NCBI GenBank assembly: GCA_017590115.1
Contig: JAGGNK010011114.1
Location: 3,091,733 to 3,155,732, forward strand
Source: Montifringilla adamsi
Lineage: Eukaryota > Chordata > Aves > Passeriformes > Passeridae
DNA length: 64,000 bases
Direction: 5' to 3'
Numbering within the stretch: the first letter of the stretch is position 1; every line of letters starts with the position of its first letter. Position numbers and translations under genes: made by a program. Below are positions 1 through 14,237 of this stretch, piece by piece. The notes below the pieces were generated by a model, which searched no databases, was not told the origin of the DNA, and saw only the letters and a list, made by a program, of their open reading frames with translations.

Positions 1-3000
1 AAATGTAGGATCTGGCCGGAAAAAGATGGGAAATCCATGGATTCCAATTGTTTTTCTTCTTCTGTAGAGCTGGGCCTTCTGTATGCAATAAGATAGATGC
101 TTATCCACTGATAGGTGCTTTTCCACTGATGTCTGGAGACAAACATGGAATTACTGTGTTCCACCATCCCTTAAAAAAGGTAGAAGCATCCCGAAATGAG
201 ATCATACTGAGGAATTGGGAGGGGATGGTAAGCATAAAATTGCAGATTAACTTCTATCATGAAATAGAAAAGGAATCATCTGTGCCCCCGAGGATGGACA
301 GCAAGGGTGGTTTCACTAAAAGCTGTGCTGAAGTCACTTTTGTTTAACTTCTGCTCACTCTACACTGAGTACAGCAGGCACAGGGATTTCATGGCATCCA
401 GTCCTACACAGTAAATGACTTCTGCAGCCAGACATGCACAAGGCCAAGGCGCTCCATAGCTTGGCATTCCAGAAAATCCAACAGATCCACTCAGCTCTTT
501 GCGTTTTAGCCCCTGACAAGTTAGTACTTTATTGTGTTGCCTCCATACACATGCAGAGCTCCTCTTTCTTCCTAAAACACAGGCCACTCAGCAAATATTA
601 ATTATTAATTAATGTATTATCAAATAAAATTTAACCATGGCATCAAAAGAGTAACATTCCCCAGGTGGCCACAGCTGACCCAAACCCATCCAGGATCTGA
701 ATGACTTCAAATCAGATGTATGAATCAGCTCCACCTTCCTAAATGCCTGAGCTGAGAAAGACTGAAATAAGGTGAGTAAAGACACTGGAGAAAGGAAGTG
801 CCTGAAGGCTGCAAACTGAGGGGAAAGGATTTAGCTTGGTAAACTTTTGAAAATCTGCCTCAAAGTGCAATAACCATTACAGGAACCAGCAACAAGCACA
901 GCAGATCATATTCCCATCATCATTTTCTGCGCACTGAGCAGGTAATACCTTTTTAAAGTGGTCTCTGAATGGGCTTGTAGTTGCCAGAGGACACAGAAAT
1001 TATTGCTTTGGTCAAGTCTGACTGGGGTTGCTTTTTCCTTTATTCTTTCTGGAGGGTCTTCCAGGTTTATTCTGTAAAACTGCTTTCCTTTAAGGCCTTC
1101 CAGGGGAGGACTGGGGTCTTCTGCTCATTGTCTTTTTGTCTGAACCTCTCTTCTTGAAGATTTCTCTCTATGAAAAGCATATCAATAGCTGTCATATTAT
1201 TTCTACATCTAATTAATTTCGGGCCTGTAGTCATGGATCCATGCTTTCTCACTAGAAGATAAATGGCAAAATCACTGAGCTAGCAAAACAGACAGGAGTT
1301 GAAAGGGAGTGGAAAACAAGCAAACAAACAAATACAAACCAAATTTCAATGGAGATAGCAGTGATCTGTGGGTTAAAAAGAAGAAAGAAAGTGCACACTT
1401 TCAATTAGTATGTTGGAATCAAAACCTCTGGACTGTCATCTATGGAGACTTTGTTGCTCAGCAATGGGCTCAGCAAATCATCCTAGTTTATCTTCAATCT
1501 GTCAACTGAATAGAATAAAATTTCATTGTCTTTAAACCAGAAGGTGGCTTCAAACCACAAGCACAGGGTTAAGAGACTAACCTTTTAAAATTCAGAGGTG
1601 CTAAATATGTTCTGTAGGGAGTGAGGGATGTTTACATGTTGATTTTCTGGTTTTTTTTTTTTTTTTCAGTTTACATATTGACAAGTTTCAGAACACAAAA
1701 TAAAGACATGTTGTATATTTAGCCAGGCTTGTTTTAGCCCCTGGCTGTCTGTGTACATGATCCCTATTTAAGGCAATCTCATTTTTCTTAGCTGCTCCAT
1801 CCTCCAGAACTTCAGGTCTGCTTTAATCCCTGCCTCCTGTAAAAACAGCATCTCCCAGGGGAATTTGAATTACAGGAAGAAGCAAATACTTCTGCTTGGC
1901 AAACTGTGCAGAGACACAGAGTGATTTTTAAAATGATTACTGGTGATATCAAGGGTTGAATAACTGCACTGCTTATCACCTAAATTACTTTTAGCTCATA
2001 CTGCAGGTCATTTACAAAGTCTAAATCTAATGCTGCTTTGTCTTTTGTGTCTCGAACCTGCAACTTAAGAATGTGGTGCTTTGGTTGGTCTCATCTGTTC
2101 TGCCTAGTGAAAGAAACAGCTTTATCATAGGAGGTGAGCTTCCTAAAAAGCAAACCTCTATTTTGGTCCTTCGACATTCACGTCACCTTCAAACCCAAAT
2201 GCCACGATGCTATGGGCTTGCAATTAGACATGCTTAAACTGCCTAAACTCCCTGATTCTCACAATTCCCAGTTCCCAGACATGACCTTCATCAAGGTGAA
2301 TGTGGATGGAACACAGTTTGTTCTCTGTGTATTGCTCATATCAAACAGGCACAAGTTTTCTGCTTGTTAGAGATATAATACCCCACGTACCTTTCCGTTC
2401 CAGTGGAGGTCACTCAATCAGCTCTGCTTGGTCACACTTTGAACTGAAGGAAATCACATTTTTTCAAACATTCTCCAACATTTTTACATTTTGAAGTGGT
2501 GGGTTCTTCTGAGTTTATTATCTTTTCATTATTTATGGTTGTTTACTTTTCCTTACCTTTTAAGAACAACCAGAATAGAACTGTTCTACTTTTGATTGCA
2601 GTTGGTGCCTCAAACAACTGCACTATCAGGTTCTCACAGAAGGCACCAACCAGGCATTATTTCTGTGTTAAAGTTAGTTGCTAGCACAAGTTTTTATCCT
2701 TTTTTAGTGGTTTTAAACAGCAGAGAGTGATGGAGACAGACAGAAACACTGCAAAATGCCGTCTTGCCCTCCAAAGTGACCTTCACATGTAGACTGGACG
2801 GGTTATTTGGCTGCACAGTATTGGGAAATTTCCTATTTCCAAGTTCCCTAAGAAACACTACTCTGCAGATCTGCAAAATTTTACTGGTAAAAAGGGTTGA
2901 TAATCAGATTTGATCTCAGAATGTGACATGATTTTTTTTTAAATTTTTTTTTTTGTGAGCACTGCACAATGCTGCAGTACCCTGAAAATAAAAGCTGGCA

Positions 3001-6000
3001 AAGAATAGAAGAATAGGGGACTGTGGGACCTCAGACTCTGCTGGGTGTTTCAGGCCTTCCTTCCACTACATGAGAAAATTTTGTGGGGACAGGAAAAAAA
3101 AAAAAAGAAAAAAAGAAAAATAAAAGTGAAAGGGATGTCTCAGGCAGGGGTGGATGTGACTGCAGAGATCTGTGGGTTATTCAGACCTGCCAGGGTAAAT
3201 TAATCTGCTTTCCCTGTGGCCTGGTGCGTAGCTCCTTCTTGCCCTTCAGCTAAAGATGCAGCAGCACAAGGTGTCCAGTGCTGGTGAGACCATCACCATT
3301 AACCATAATGAGAACAGAACACAGATTGGCTCAATTACACACAAGTTTTGGCACCAATTCAGTGACTTCTACACCATGTGCAACCACTGAAAATGTTCAA
3401 ATGTCCACTGTGAGATGATTGTGCTACCTCCATGCCTACACATAAAGTATAGACTTTTACTATGTAAGAGTCATGGTTATTAAAGGTGAATGATCGATAA
3501 TTTCATCTAATTAGAGAGTGAAGTGACCACTGGGCCCAGTGATTAAAAGTTCCTTTTCTAGAAACTAAGAATTACAGTCACTGATTTGTATGACAGGCAT
3601 TCCTGTTTTTCTCTGTCATTTACCCAAATATATTTTAAAATAATCACCCTTTTTATAAGCATGTAAGGGTACACAAATTTTAACTCAAATTGCTGTAATT
3701 ACATCTAATCAAGTCAAATTCATTTTTATTAAAGTTCACACTGTGAGACTAATGAACCTAAAGCACTGAAATCATTCTCATTACACACAGTTAGATCTAT
3801 TTACTGAATCTGCATTGTTTCATGCCCAGAAGGTGAAAGTAAAAACCCACACCACCAAGATACAAAACACATCTTCTCAATCATTTCCCCTACACGAAAC
3901 AGCTCAAACCAACTGTGTTCTGACAGACAGCAATGTTTCCCTCACTGGGTTTTAATGTGAAAAAATGGTTGACTGATGAAGGCTGCTTTAAAGGGTAATG
4001 AAACTGGAAGGAGAAACCCCAGCTGCTGGTGGTGGGCAGGGAGATGATGCAGAGAGCTGACACACTTCTGGAATTGCTGTTTCCAGAAGCTGAAGAAAAG
4101 ATACAGTCATTCTAGCTGACACACAACTGTCCTTTCATATTATTTCCCCAAACCCCGTAGGCAGGGAATTATCTTCTAAAAAAACCACTCACAAGGTCAC
4201 TCTTTGCCTGTTGATCCAATTCTCCCCTCAAACATGTGCTCCCACTGGCCAACAAGAAATAAAGAGGATGAGGGATCCACACTGGTGTTGCACATGCAGC
4301 AAGGAAAATGGGTGTATTTCCATCTGTACTGGCCTTCACAGCATAGTAAATCTGTACTTTGAAGGACTGACAGATATATTACTAAGCAAAGCAAAATAAA
4401 ATCGCAGGTTTTTTTCCCAACACGTGAGTTTCATCATGATCCCTTTGCTCAAAAGCCCAAGTAAATAGATCTTCCTGTGTGATTGTGAAGAAATGTTTTG
4501 AGGGTCAGGAAACTGCTTTGCTTTTCCCTCCAAAGAAAACAAAGGCAGACAGGACTGCAGAAATGTAAACCTCTTTCACATCTCCTAAATTTCACCAGCC
4601 AGTTCCCCAAGCAGGGATTACCTATTTACCTCACTTCACTTCCAGAGCTCTCTCTTGAGAAAGGAGCACAAGCATGATGCAAAGGGCCAAAATTTCCAAA
4701 TAAAAGCAGGCAGCAAAACCTTATTTTGCCACATAATCAATGAGAAGTGCCCTGTACTAATGACATTTCTGCACCTGGCAAAGAAAGACCACCTTCTCAT
4801 TCCGTCCTCTTGGTGCCTCCAATGCAATATCCAATTTTTCCATGGCTTTACATTCATGAGAAGAGCTATCAAAATAGATTATCTCCTCACCTGCCTGAAG
4901 GGAATGGCTTTTATATATCATATTTTGTGTTGGGTAAAATACAGAATTACTTTTTTCTCCATCAACATTTTCATTGACTTTTCTGTGGTAGTTTCTCAGT
5001 CATTTTTAGCCACTGATAATTATGGATTATCCGACACAAATCCATCAATAAAGCCTTGCAGACAACTCCTCAGTAATGAGCATACATAAATTCCTCACTC
5101 AATAGGTTATGCAATCAGTTCACTGCTTAATAAGAAAACCAAACCTAAGATACTGCAATCTCTACAACAATTCATTTAAAATGGAATTTATTAATGTTGG
5201 ATGAGATCCTTGACTGCAATAAATCAACAAAGCCTCCATGAATCAATGGGCTGACACTGAATTGAACTAGGTGATAGTCAGTCTGCAGCTTTTTTGTAAA
5301 TAAATGTTCCTTTGCTATCATGACAATCATTCCAAACTTATTTAAATACTTTGTTTTTCTAAAGAAAAGCTTACTTTTTATTTTTATTTAAAATGGCAAA
5401 ATATTACATCTCTATTTGCAGAACATAAAATAAGAAATGTTTTTTGCTTACACGGCTGGCATTATTCAGTTTCTCTCTCCTATTTGGCTAACAATGGACA
5501 AGACAACCATGGCTCTGCTAAACTGAAGTTATCTGTGATATCCCAGACACGGGACTCTGTCGCCTGGGACTTGCTCCCAACATCCCTGCTGGATTCCCTT
5601 TCCATGGAAACTGTGGTGGAGGAGAAGAGTAGAGCGTGTTCTACAGAGTCAGGAGGCTGATTCCAGCTGTGGAGCTGAGGAGACTTTCAGGTTTTACAGT
5701 TTATTTTTGGCCTTTATGCTGTGCTGGGTCTTTTTCCCCCTTTACCAGTTATTGTCCTCAGTGTCACTTGACTTTAGTGCATCGTTAATGGCCTCATTTT
5801 GGGGAGTTATGTGGCAATTTTGTAGCAGACTGCACATTTTATGTGTTACACACATTCCAGAGCTGCAAAGATAGAATTTCACAAAGTCCCAAAACATATG
5901 AAAACCATTAATCTAGGATTAATGGGGGAAGGGTGAGGGAAAAAAAAAAAGAATAATTTAGTGAAGACTCCTTAATTTCTTATGTTCTGTGATTAAACCT

Positions 6001-9000
6001 TGGAGAGATGTTAGGCAAAAGAAAGAGCCTGGACTGGTGTCTCGCAGCTTTTTGCCTCTAGAATGAGCAGCCTGGTACAAGAACCTGCCCAGGTAAGAAA
6101 AAAACGTGGTGATTGCTTGATTTGGGCATTTTTTGCAAACATCCTGGTTTCAGCTCCAATATACACATCCTCACAGCATACATAACATAAAAAATTAACA
6201 TCCTGCTCACTTTTAAGCTCTCTGTGTTCAGAAGGCTACGAAATTGTCTCTTGTATGTGTGCTTTCAATTAAAATTTCCAATTTCTAGCTGCAGTGCCTG
6301 TTCTCCAGGAGTACAGGAGACAGCCAAAAGCAGGGAGAGAAGCCTCCATGGAGCTGGACCTCTGTACTCATTATGAGCTGGTGAGCAAGCACCTGCTATT
6401 CACCAGCTTAGGAAACAATTTGGAATTCAAGTAAGTCTCAGCAAGAACCTAAAAGAGAACATCAGGCAGCCAGGCAGCCAGGCAGTTTCATATGCCTCAT
6501 CTTTCAAAGATTTTTGCTCTGATGCTCTCCCTCAGCACCATACACCAATTTTTCCCCCTCCTTTTCTTTCTATATTTGAAGTGGAAATATGTTACTATGC
6601 CCTGTAATGATAAAAATTATTTATCAAGATATGACTTAGGAATAAAAGAACATGTTAACATGGAAAGCCAAGCTAAATTTCCTCTTCCAAAGAGAAAAGT
6701 GTTAGTGAAAAAATCTGCTTGGGCCAAATTAGTCTGAAGACCTGGCACATGATATACAAGAAGCCTGAGCACATAATTCCCAGCTTTTCTCAGGTATTTG
6801 TTGTACTAACAATGTGAAATTAACTTCAATTGTGTAGCAATTAATTAAAGTGCTTTATGATGAGAGTGATCCATTCAACATTTCTGATTTGGACTGTTTT
6901 AAAAGCAGTATTGAGGCCTTGTGACATCCCCAGACACATAAAACCAAATATTTTTGGGCCCAATTGAGCCATTCCTAGGGGTGAAATGCACACAGTTTCA
7001 AACCTTTGAACCTCTCATCCTAAACCAAGTGTCTGATATGAACCTGCAAGCAGGAAAAAGAATTTCTGTAGTTGGTGTTTGGTTTTCACACCTTTAGGTT
7101 TGGCTTAGATATCCTCTGATTAGAGATGGTTTGAAATTTTTAGTTTTTAACTCAGAACTTACCTGCTACAGGGCTTTGTTGGCTCTAAGGTCATAAAGAA
7201 TAGAAATCCATTCAATTTTTCAACTTATTTACCTAAATGTTGCAGCTCCTTAATGCTTTTGGGCAGCCTCCACTTTTTGGTTTTGATCTTCCACCACTTA
7301 AGAATTGAGTGCATGATTCTATTCTGGTGAAATGCAGAGATCAAATTAAATGAGACCAGAATCACAACTATGTGAATATCTTTAAAATAACAGGTGTAAG
7401 GAAATATAATAAAAACACGCACAAGAAGAAAAAAATCGGATACTCTGAGTTTTATGTGTAGATGGAAAGGCAGTGAGAAGTTTTGACTTCGTATGTGCAC
7501 TGATGTGGTAAATTAAATTGGTCAGGGTAGCTCCAGGCAGCTAGCAAAATTTTTTCTTAAGGGTATATAAAATGTCATATTTTTATTTAGAAATGCTAAT
7601 ACTTTGCTACCCTTTCAGCATTTTGTATGAAGTATTAGCTGCAATTCATTGCAGACAAAAAAAAAAAGTTTGTGTTACTCAAAAAAAGTATAATGCACAC
7701 CTTAATGTCTGCACAAAATTAAATCCTGCATCTGTATCTGAAGAGACACAGAACTGAACCTCCTTATTGACTGAACTACTGGATCTACTCCAAATAATCT
7801 GCATTTTTCATGCCTTGCACCCCCTTGCTATAAGGACAGCAGATAACAATTAGAACTGAATTTGACACGTGTGTGGTGCAGGGTTTCAGGAGGGGACAAA
7901 TGTAGACACAAACCAGAAACTAATGGTTTTTTTTAATCCTCTAAATTAGAGTTTGTGGTGTCAGGGTGCAGGGTTTACTTTAGCCTGACACGTCTGTGCT
8001 ATGTTCAGCCACACAAGACAAAAACAACTGCCAGATTTGAGGATGGCAGAGAATTACAACTTATTGTCAGCAAACATTGACCCCCCCTGGGTAGGTATGG
8101 TCCTTTTCTGCTTTTTAGGGGCATTCAGGGTGGTTTCATTAATGTGCTCTGCCAGGAGCACAGAGGAATCATCATCCTTCCTCTTTTCCTGAGGCACATG
8201 GCATCTGAAACTTTGCTCTTTTACTACACACGGAATGGATGTGTGGGAAGTGCTCTGTGACTTGCAGCATGCTTTTGTGTGTGAAGATGCTCCTGAATTA
8301 TATATTATATAAATATATCTGTATCTCCTGGTGTGTGCAGGAGACAGGAGTCACTGATACTGATCAAGGAATACTTTCCAATCCCATATTCCCCAGCATC
8401 CAGGAGTATAAAACAGCTGGCAGATGAAAAATGAATGGTTTTTATCTGGACAAAAGCAGTCCTGCACACTGCAAGTGAGTACCTTTATTTTAGCCACTCT
8501 GTGGTCCCATGAACCAACATGGACAGGCACTTCTGAAGTACAGTTCCACACACTAATTTAAAGTTTAGAGGTAAAAACCTCAGGTGTGTCACACCCCAAA
8601 GCCAGGACATTCACTTTAAAGGAACTTAAAGACTCTCTGGGACAGATGTCAACAGCTGCAGCATAAAGTTGGATGACATTATTTCAACCAGTGATACTTG
8701 GAATATAACTAAGAAATATCAAATAATTCCTCAGCTGTTCAGTGGCAAGACACCAACTGGAAGGCTTCATCCAGTTTTCTGACATTACCCTTCGGGAAGG
8801 TGTGGACTGATTAAAGAAAGTTTACAGGCGAGTGACAAATATCAAAGTTCTTATAAGCCAAGAACTACACCAAAGAGCTAATGAGGGCTAAATACAGGTT
8901 AAATTTTAAAAGGCCAGGGAAGGAGAAGTTGGAGAAAATAAATATTAATACTTCTCAAGTGTATAGAAAGTTCTTAAAGAGGCTGTGGATACAACAAGAA

Positions 9001-9993
9001 ACACGGATTTACCTCGCTGCAAGAAAGAATGAGGAAAGATGGAAGCTTGACCAGGGCTTTGCCCACAGTGCAGCAAAAGGAAGCAGCTCCAGAAGATCAC
9101 CATCCCTGCTGAAAGCAGGGAGCTCAGCTGTGCCAAATCTCTGCTTATTTCAATGTCTGCAGGCAGAGGACAGCGAGTAGCTAAAAGTGTGCCCATCCTT
9201 ACCCTGCTCTCCCACCTCTCCCCATCCCATCTCTCCCCCTGGGCCCTCTCCATGCTGTTGAGAGATTTTCCCTCCTGCTTAAACAACAGACAAAATTTTG
9301 GCCCCCAAAAGCAGACAGAAACCATGCTCAGCACTCTGTGAGAGCCCAGCAGAGGCTCTGCCACACCAGGGAAACCAGAAGCACATACAGGCTCTGGAGT
9401 TAAAAGGAGAATAGAGATACTCTGCATTCTAACTAAACCAGAGATTTATGATGTTTTGCACAGCCCCCACAGCAATCTCAAGGAATGATGAAACTACTCA
9501 CTCCCTCTGCTGTTTCTCAAGCTTTTCTGGCACCTGCTTATGGTGAATATTTAACCACCTGACTTTTACAGGCTCCAATTTACTTTCCTTTATCTCTCAC
9601 TCTTTCATCAGGCAAGGTGTGGGGATAAAAAGTCAGTCAGTGGGTATTATGAGCCCACAGAAGTGCAGAATGAAAGAGGAGGAAAAACATGCAAATAACT
9701 AGGTTTGACTCATTGCTGCTAACACACAAGCCAGAGTGAAAACAGCCAGAAGTTCCCTAAGCTGGATAAAAGATTATGTGTGAGGAGTGTGGCTGGTGAA
9801 CTAAAAGGGAGGCATTTAGTGAAGCCTTTAACTAGTTAGCCGTATTTTGTGAAAACTCCTGCATATTTTTAAGGCCTATTTTCAGTCCTGCATTCTGGAC
9901 GTATAATTGTTTGTATTTTGAACAGTTGGCTGCAGTTTTGTAATGAGTTTCAGCAGACATAAGTTCTTTCCTTGATGCTTTCCTGTTCCTTTT
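1..9993. other. Noncoding stretch, no gene recognised
   Basis: Stop codons are frequent in all frames. The longest open frames are about 145 codons at 4655-5089 (which begins at TTG, not ATG) and 160 codons on the minus strand at 8945-9427. Neither resembles a protein family I know. Small low-complexity features include a T16 run at 1651-1666, an A/G-rich run at 3093-3125 and three copies of an 8-base CAGGCAGC unit at 6463-6485. An ATGCAAAT octamer occurs near 9690, but one octamer is expected by chance. I see no CR1 homology here. It could be intergenic or intronic. Confidence 0.7.
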
Positions 9994-10332
9994 GCCTAAA
10001 AATTTATTTGCAGACAGATTAACAAACAACACATTGGATTAAAAAAAAAAGCCTCTTTAAGACTGAAGAAAGAGTACTTTCATTTTTTGTTCTCACAGGT
10101 ACATGTGGAAAATGGAAGCCCTAGGAAGGTGCTGTTTCTTCTTACCTAGAGAATGCTTTCGCCTAAAAATTTCTTTGCAGACAGATTAACAAACCACACA
10201 TTGGATTTAAAAAAAAAAATTGCCTCTTTAAGATTGAAGAAAGAGTACTTTCATTTTTTCTGTTCTCACAAGTACATGTGGAAAATGGAAGCCCTAGGAA
10301 GGTGCTGTTTCTTCTTACCTAGAGAATGCTTT
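9994..10332. repeat. Direct tandem duplication, two copies of about 170 bp
   Basis: Copy 1 is 9994-10160 and copy 2 is 10161-10332. Each starts with GCCTAAAAATTT and ends with CCTAGAGAATGCTTT. Reading the copies side by side I count about six substitutions plus small indels, mostly in an A-run and a T-run, so identity is around 95 percent or better. That implies a fairly recent duplication. Both copies keep a pyrimidine-rich TTTCTTCTTACCTAG segment, but I see no open frame or known element in the unit. It looks like a simple local duplication rather than a mobile-element insertion. Confidence 0.93.
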
Positions 10333-13300
10333 TAAGAGAAAGGACATCATGCCCATGTTTCATTGAAGTCAGCAATTAAATATCTCAGTTTTTCTTTCTC
10401 TGGCTGCAGTACTGACATAAATTTCCAGTTTCTGAATTCTTCTGCCCATCTGGTTCAGGAATGTCTTCTATAGCTCTTCTTCATTGTCCTATGATTAAAA
10501 AGGAAAGAAGCACTTTTTAAATTCATATAGAATAATGAATGAGGAAAGCATCTTGTCATTCATTTTAAAGAAGATTGAGGTGGTTATAGCACATAATTAC
10601 TAAATTTAATGAAGTAATTACTTTTCAAATTGATTTCTAATTTCCTACCAAAAACCAAAATTTCCCATAGTTATTAATGGAACAGGAATAATTAACAGTA
10701 CCTACAAATTAAAATTACCCATGCTGTATTGCATACTTGGAGGAGCTGGATAATAAATTTGTTGTGTTCTTTGCATGGAAATGGACCCTATTTTGAATAA
10801 ACCTCAAACCACTCATTCCTTCCTGCTGGTTCTGTCAGTTTACAGCAGCACTTTATGCTGTCCCTTGCCCTGAGTTTCAGTATTCTCCCTGCTGCCACTC
10901 TGAAAAAAGACCTGTGGGTAGCACAACACATCTGGTGACATGGGCAGTGATGAGAAAAGCAAGGAAAAACATTAGTTCTCAGTAAGGTCAGAAAAGACAG
11001 CTGGAAATGTTCAGGGATCACAATCACTTCAGTGATGTATTGTCAAAGCTGTCTTAATTCTCTGTGTCAAAGCACAGCCGTCACACTGGGGATTGTTTTG
11101 TTGGAGAGATGTCAGATACCTCAGGATATGGCCTGACTTTATAAAATCTAATACTTGCAGTTTGGGGAAACAGCAATATCTTCCCTTAATGGCAATGATA
11201 GAATTAGGAAAATGAATTAGTTTGTGGGCCCCTAAAGTGGCAAGCAAAAAAAATTATAGAATTATGACTTCAGCTAATTGTACACATTTTTTTTTCCTTT
11301 AATATTTGTGCTTGAAGAAAAAGAACAGAATATAAGAATTAATGAGAGCATTTTAGGCTTTTCTTATCTTGTTGTAAATAGTTTTTAGACTAGAAGAGCA
11401 CAGGTGCATTTCAAAAGACTGAAAGGAGCCAGCCTTGCTCAAAAAGTACCAGGACAACCAACAGAAGTGTTTTAAATCATGGCAATGCATTCCCCAGTTT
11501 TAGCTGCCATAAGCACTTCAGACATTTTTGAAATTACAGAAGTAAAATGCATTTATAGAGCTAAAAGTCATCCATTTTTACACTGCCATTGTGAAAAGAA
11601 TATGACAGGGCAAATGTTTAGCATGTAAAACCATTCCTATCCTTATTCAGGGTAGACTTCCTATTTATTCTTTAAATTGCTTGCAGCCAGAACCTCTGTG
11701 CTTTCCTCTGGCATGCCAGGCAGACCTAGGGAGACTGATGTGTGATAGAAAATCCTCTGAAGTTAGTTTCACTCTTCTGGTTTGATTGGGCAAGCACAGA
11801 TGCAGCAGATTGACAGGATGCCAGCCTGCATTTCCATCTGAGCTGCATTTCCATCTGGGTGGCTTCCTCCTCCCCATCCAACAGAGACCTTTTTGTCTGT
11901 TTCATTTAGAGCATTCCACAGCACAGGAAAGTGAGTCAGGGGCAGTCATTTGTCTGATCATGTTGCTTTGTAATAATTCTAGTTCGATACTGAAAGCACA
12001 TTTATTGGACTTAGAACCTGAAGTCTGAATAAAAAGTGTTTATTTGTTTTGTTTGTTTGGTTGGTTTTTTTTCTCTCAGGCATAATCCTATGCCAATGGC
12101 AAACTGGATGCTCTGCAGGACACAAATTTTTCTGTTCCTTCAGGAGGCACCACCTTTTATTTCAGCATCCTTACAATTCCACAGCTTTGTTTTGCCTCTC
12201 CAGCTCCTGGCTGTGTGAAAATTCAACTTTTCCCACTGGCTGACTTCACCTTACTTACCTTATTTGTGTCCTGGTGTCATTTCTTGCCATCTAAATTACA
12301 GCTTTGAGCCTTCTTGTCAATATCCAAACTCATGTAGGCTCCCCACAATCCTATTTCTCTTCCCACAGTAAGACATGTTCCTCAATGATAGAAAAATCAC
12401 CTCGATACCCAGAATGGCATCTTATGATCTTAACTTGAAGATTGACTTTTCTCTCAATCTTCATTGTCAAAATTTAAATTTAAAACCAAGGGTGTCCTAA
12501 GGGTTTGGATATTAAAAACAAATCTCACTAAAAATTACTATTTTTGTATGTCAAGAAGTTCCAAAATGATGTAAAAATGCTTCTATTTGGCAGCACTGCA
12601 AAAAAAAGTGGAATTTTTGTGCACATCTTGATTAGAAAGCAACACATTTGAAATCTCCTTTCAATTTTTTTTCCCCCCTCTGGCTAAAAGAGTTACTGAG
12701 CCAGTTTCCTTCATTGGTATATCATATAATAAGAAGTCAATTAGAACTAAACATGTTCTAATTAATCACTTCAGGGTTACTTGATTGACCACACAGTCCA
12801 TTCCTTGAACAAATCAATGCAGGGGTTAGGAAGTATTTTAAGCTAAAGCTTTTTTTGGACTATGGGTAGGAATTCAGAGAAATGAAAGAAGGCACTGCAC
12901 TAGAAGGAGCAACTGCATTACCCTTTGCCAGCAAATTCAGTGCTTGGTATTGCAGATTTTTCTACCTCTTGACCTTGACACAACCATTTTTGGGAAGAAG
13001 CACTTGGTCTGCAGTAAGCATTATTGTCACCTCCAGTGTTTTGCACCACAGCACCTCATTAGCTGAAATCCATGGAAGTGGAAATAGGAAATCTTTCCTA
13101 AACTGAGCGTTCTGCTGCAGTCTTGTGTCCTGGTTTTGCATGGGAGGAATTTACAGCATTTGGGTGCTCAGTCCAGAGCAAGTTTTAAAAGGTCCAAAGA
13201 AACAGAAAAAACACAGTCCAGGGAACTTCTCTCTCTAAGTGAACTGAAGAAAGATTATTCTAGAGGTGGTAAACTGACTGAAACCTTAGGTTTTGTTTCT

Positions 13301-14216
13301 TTACATTGTCAATGGGAAAGAAAAGGTTGGGGAGGGAAGAGAAGTGTCCTGAAGGTTTTGTTTTTATTCTTATTATTTTTTTCTTGCAATTACTGTTAAT
13401 AAATTTCTCTTTATACCTTTTTAAAGTTCTGAGCCTCCTTTGCCTTTCTCCTAATCCCACCTCTCAGCAGGAAATGAGTGCACCGGTGATTTTCCAGCAC
13501 TGAACCCATCTCACTTATTGGTGCACTGGCCAACCAAAACCACCACATTTGATAGATTTCTGTGCTCTTACCTCAAAATCTTGACAGCCCAAGCACAGCC
13601 ACAGCTGTGAATGCAAGTGAGACTGGACACAGCTCTTTGGGCAGGCTCTGGCCAGTGCTCTGATTTCTGATTATGTTTTCTTTGCTCGGTGTGCTGACCT
13701 GAGCCAGCCCTGACAGCAACCCCATGGAACATCCTGGTGTGGGGCAGAAACTCATCCACCTTGTGACAGTGATTTATTGGGGAAGCTTGGGATTGTATTA
13801 CAGCAAGGAACCACAAGGCTGAACTCCTCCTCATCTTCTTTTATCTCCTGCTCTGAGATGGAACTGTGAACCAGTTCAGAGCCCAGCTCCAGTTTGTGAG
13901 GGGAAAAGGTGATTTTTTATCAAGGTACCTCAGAGTTTCCCATCAAGGAGGAAGAGTGGTGTCTAATGGAGGGGTATTTGCCCTCCTTTCAGCTTCACAG
14001 CAGTTTCTGACACAAAGTCACTCAAGTGGCAGCACTAAATCAGGCCACTTCATTTAAAGAAACAATATTTTGGCAATGATCAGTCTCTCAGGTAAGTAGG
14101 AAAATATCCAGTCATTTTCCCTCCCTATTTGCACTTGGCTCTTGTATTTGTTTATTCAGGTATGACTCTGGCTGCTTGTTCTGGCCTCTTCCATAAACAA
14201 ACCATGTTCTCTTTCC
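10333..14216. other. Noncoding stretch, no gene recognised
   Basis: This is AT-rich sequence without long open frames; the longest are under 90 codons. A TGTCCTGGTTTTG at 13126 resembles the start of some bird LTRs, but the similarity stops there and I do not call an LTR. No RNA gene or CR1 homology was seen. Confidence 0.65.
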
Positions 14217-14237
14217 TTTTTTTTTTTTTTTTTTTTT
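14217..14237. repeat. T21 homopolymer
   Basis: An uninterrupted run of 21 T residues follows CTTTCC and precedes AGAAACT. It could be the reverse-strand tail of an old retroposed sequence, but the flanking bases on its right show no recognisable element. A simple homopolymer is the safe reading. Confidence 0.9.

Noticed and set aside
1651..1669. T16 followed by CAG, like a splice acceptor
   Set aside because: No branch-point context or open exon follows. Homopolymer T runs are common throughout the window.
2601..2650. 10-bp inverted repeat GTTGGTGCCT/AGGCACCAAC
   Set aside because: A handful of such pairs at this spacing are expected by chance in 64 kb.
4655..5089. 144-codon open frame, plus strand
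   Set aside because: It begins at TTG, has chance-like composition and no recognisable domain.
8945..9427. 160-codon open frame with ATG, minus strand
   Set aside because: It resembles no protein family, and other open frames overlap it on the opposite strand. There is no splice or promoter context to support it.
13126..13180. TGTCCTGGTTTTG resembling the start of a bird endogenous-retrovirus LTR
   Set aside because: The similarity is limited to about a dozen bases. No matching LTR end, polyadenylation region or second copy was found.
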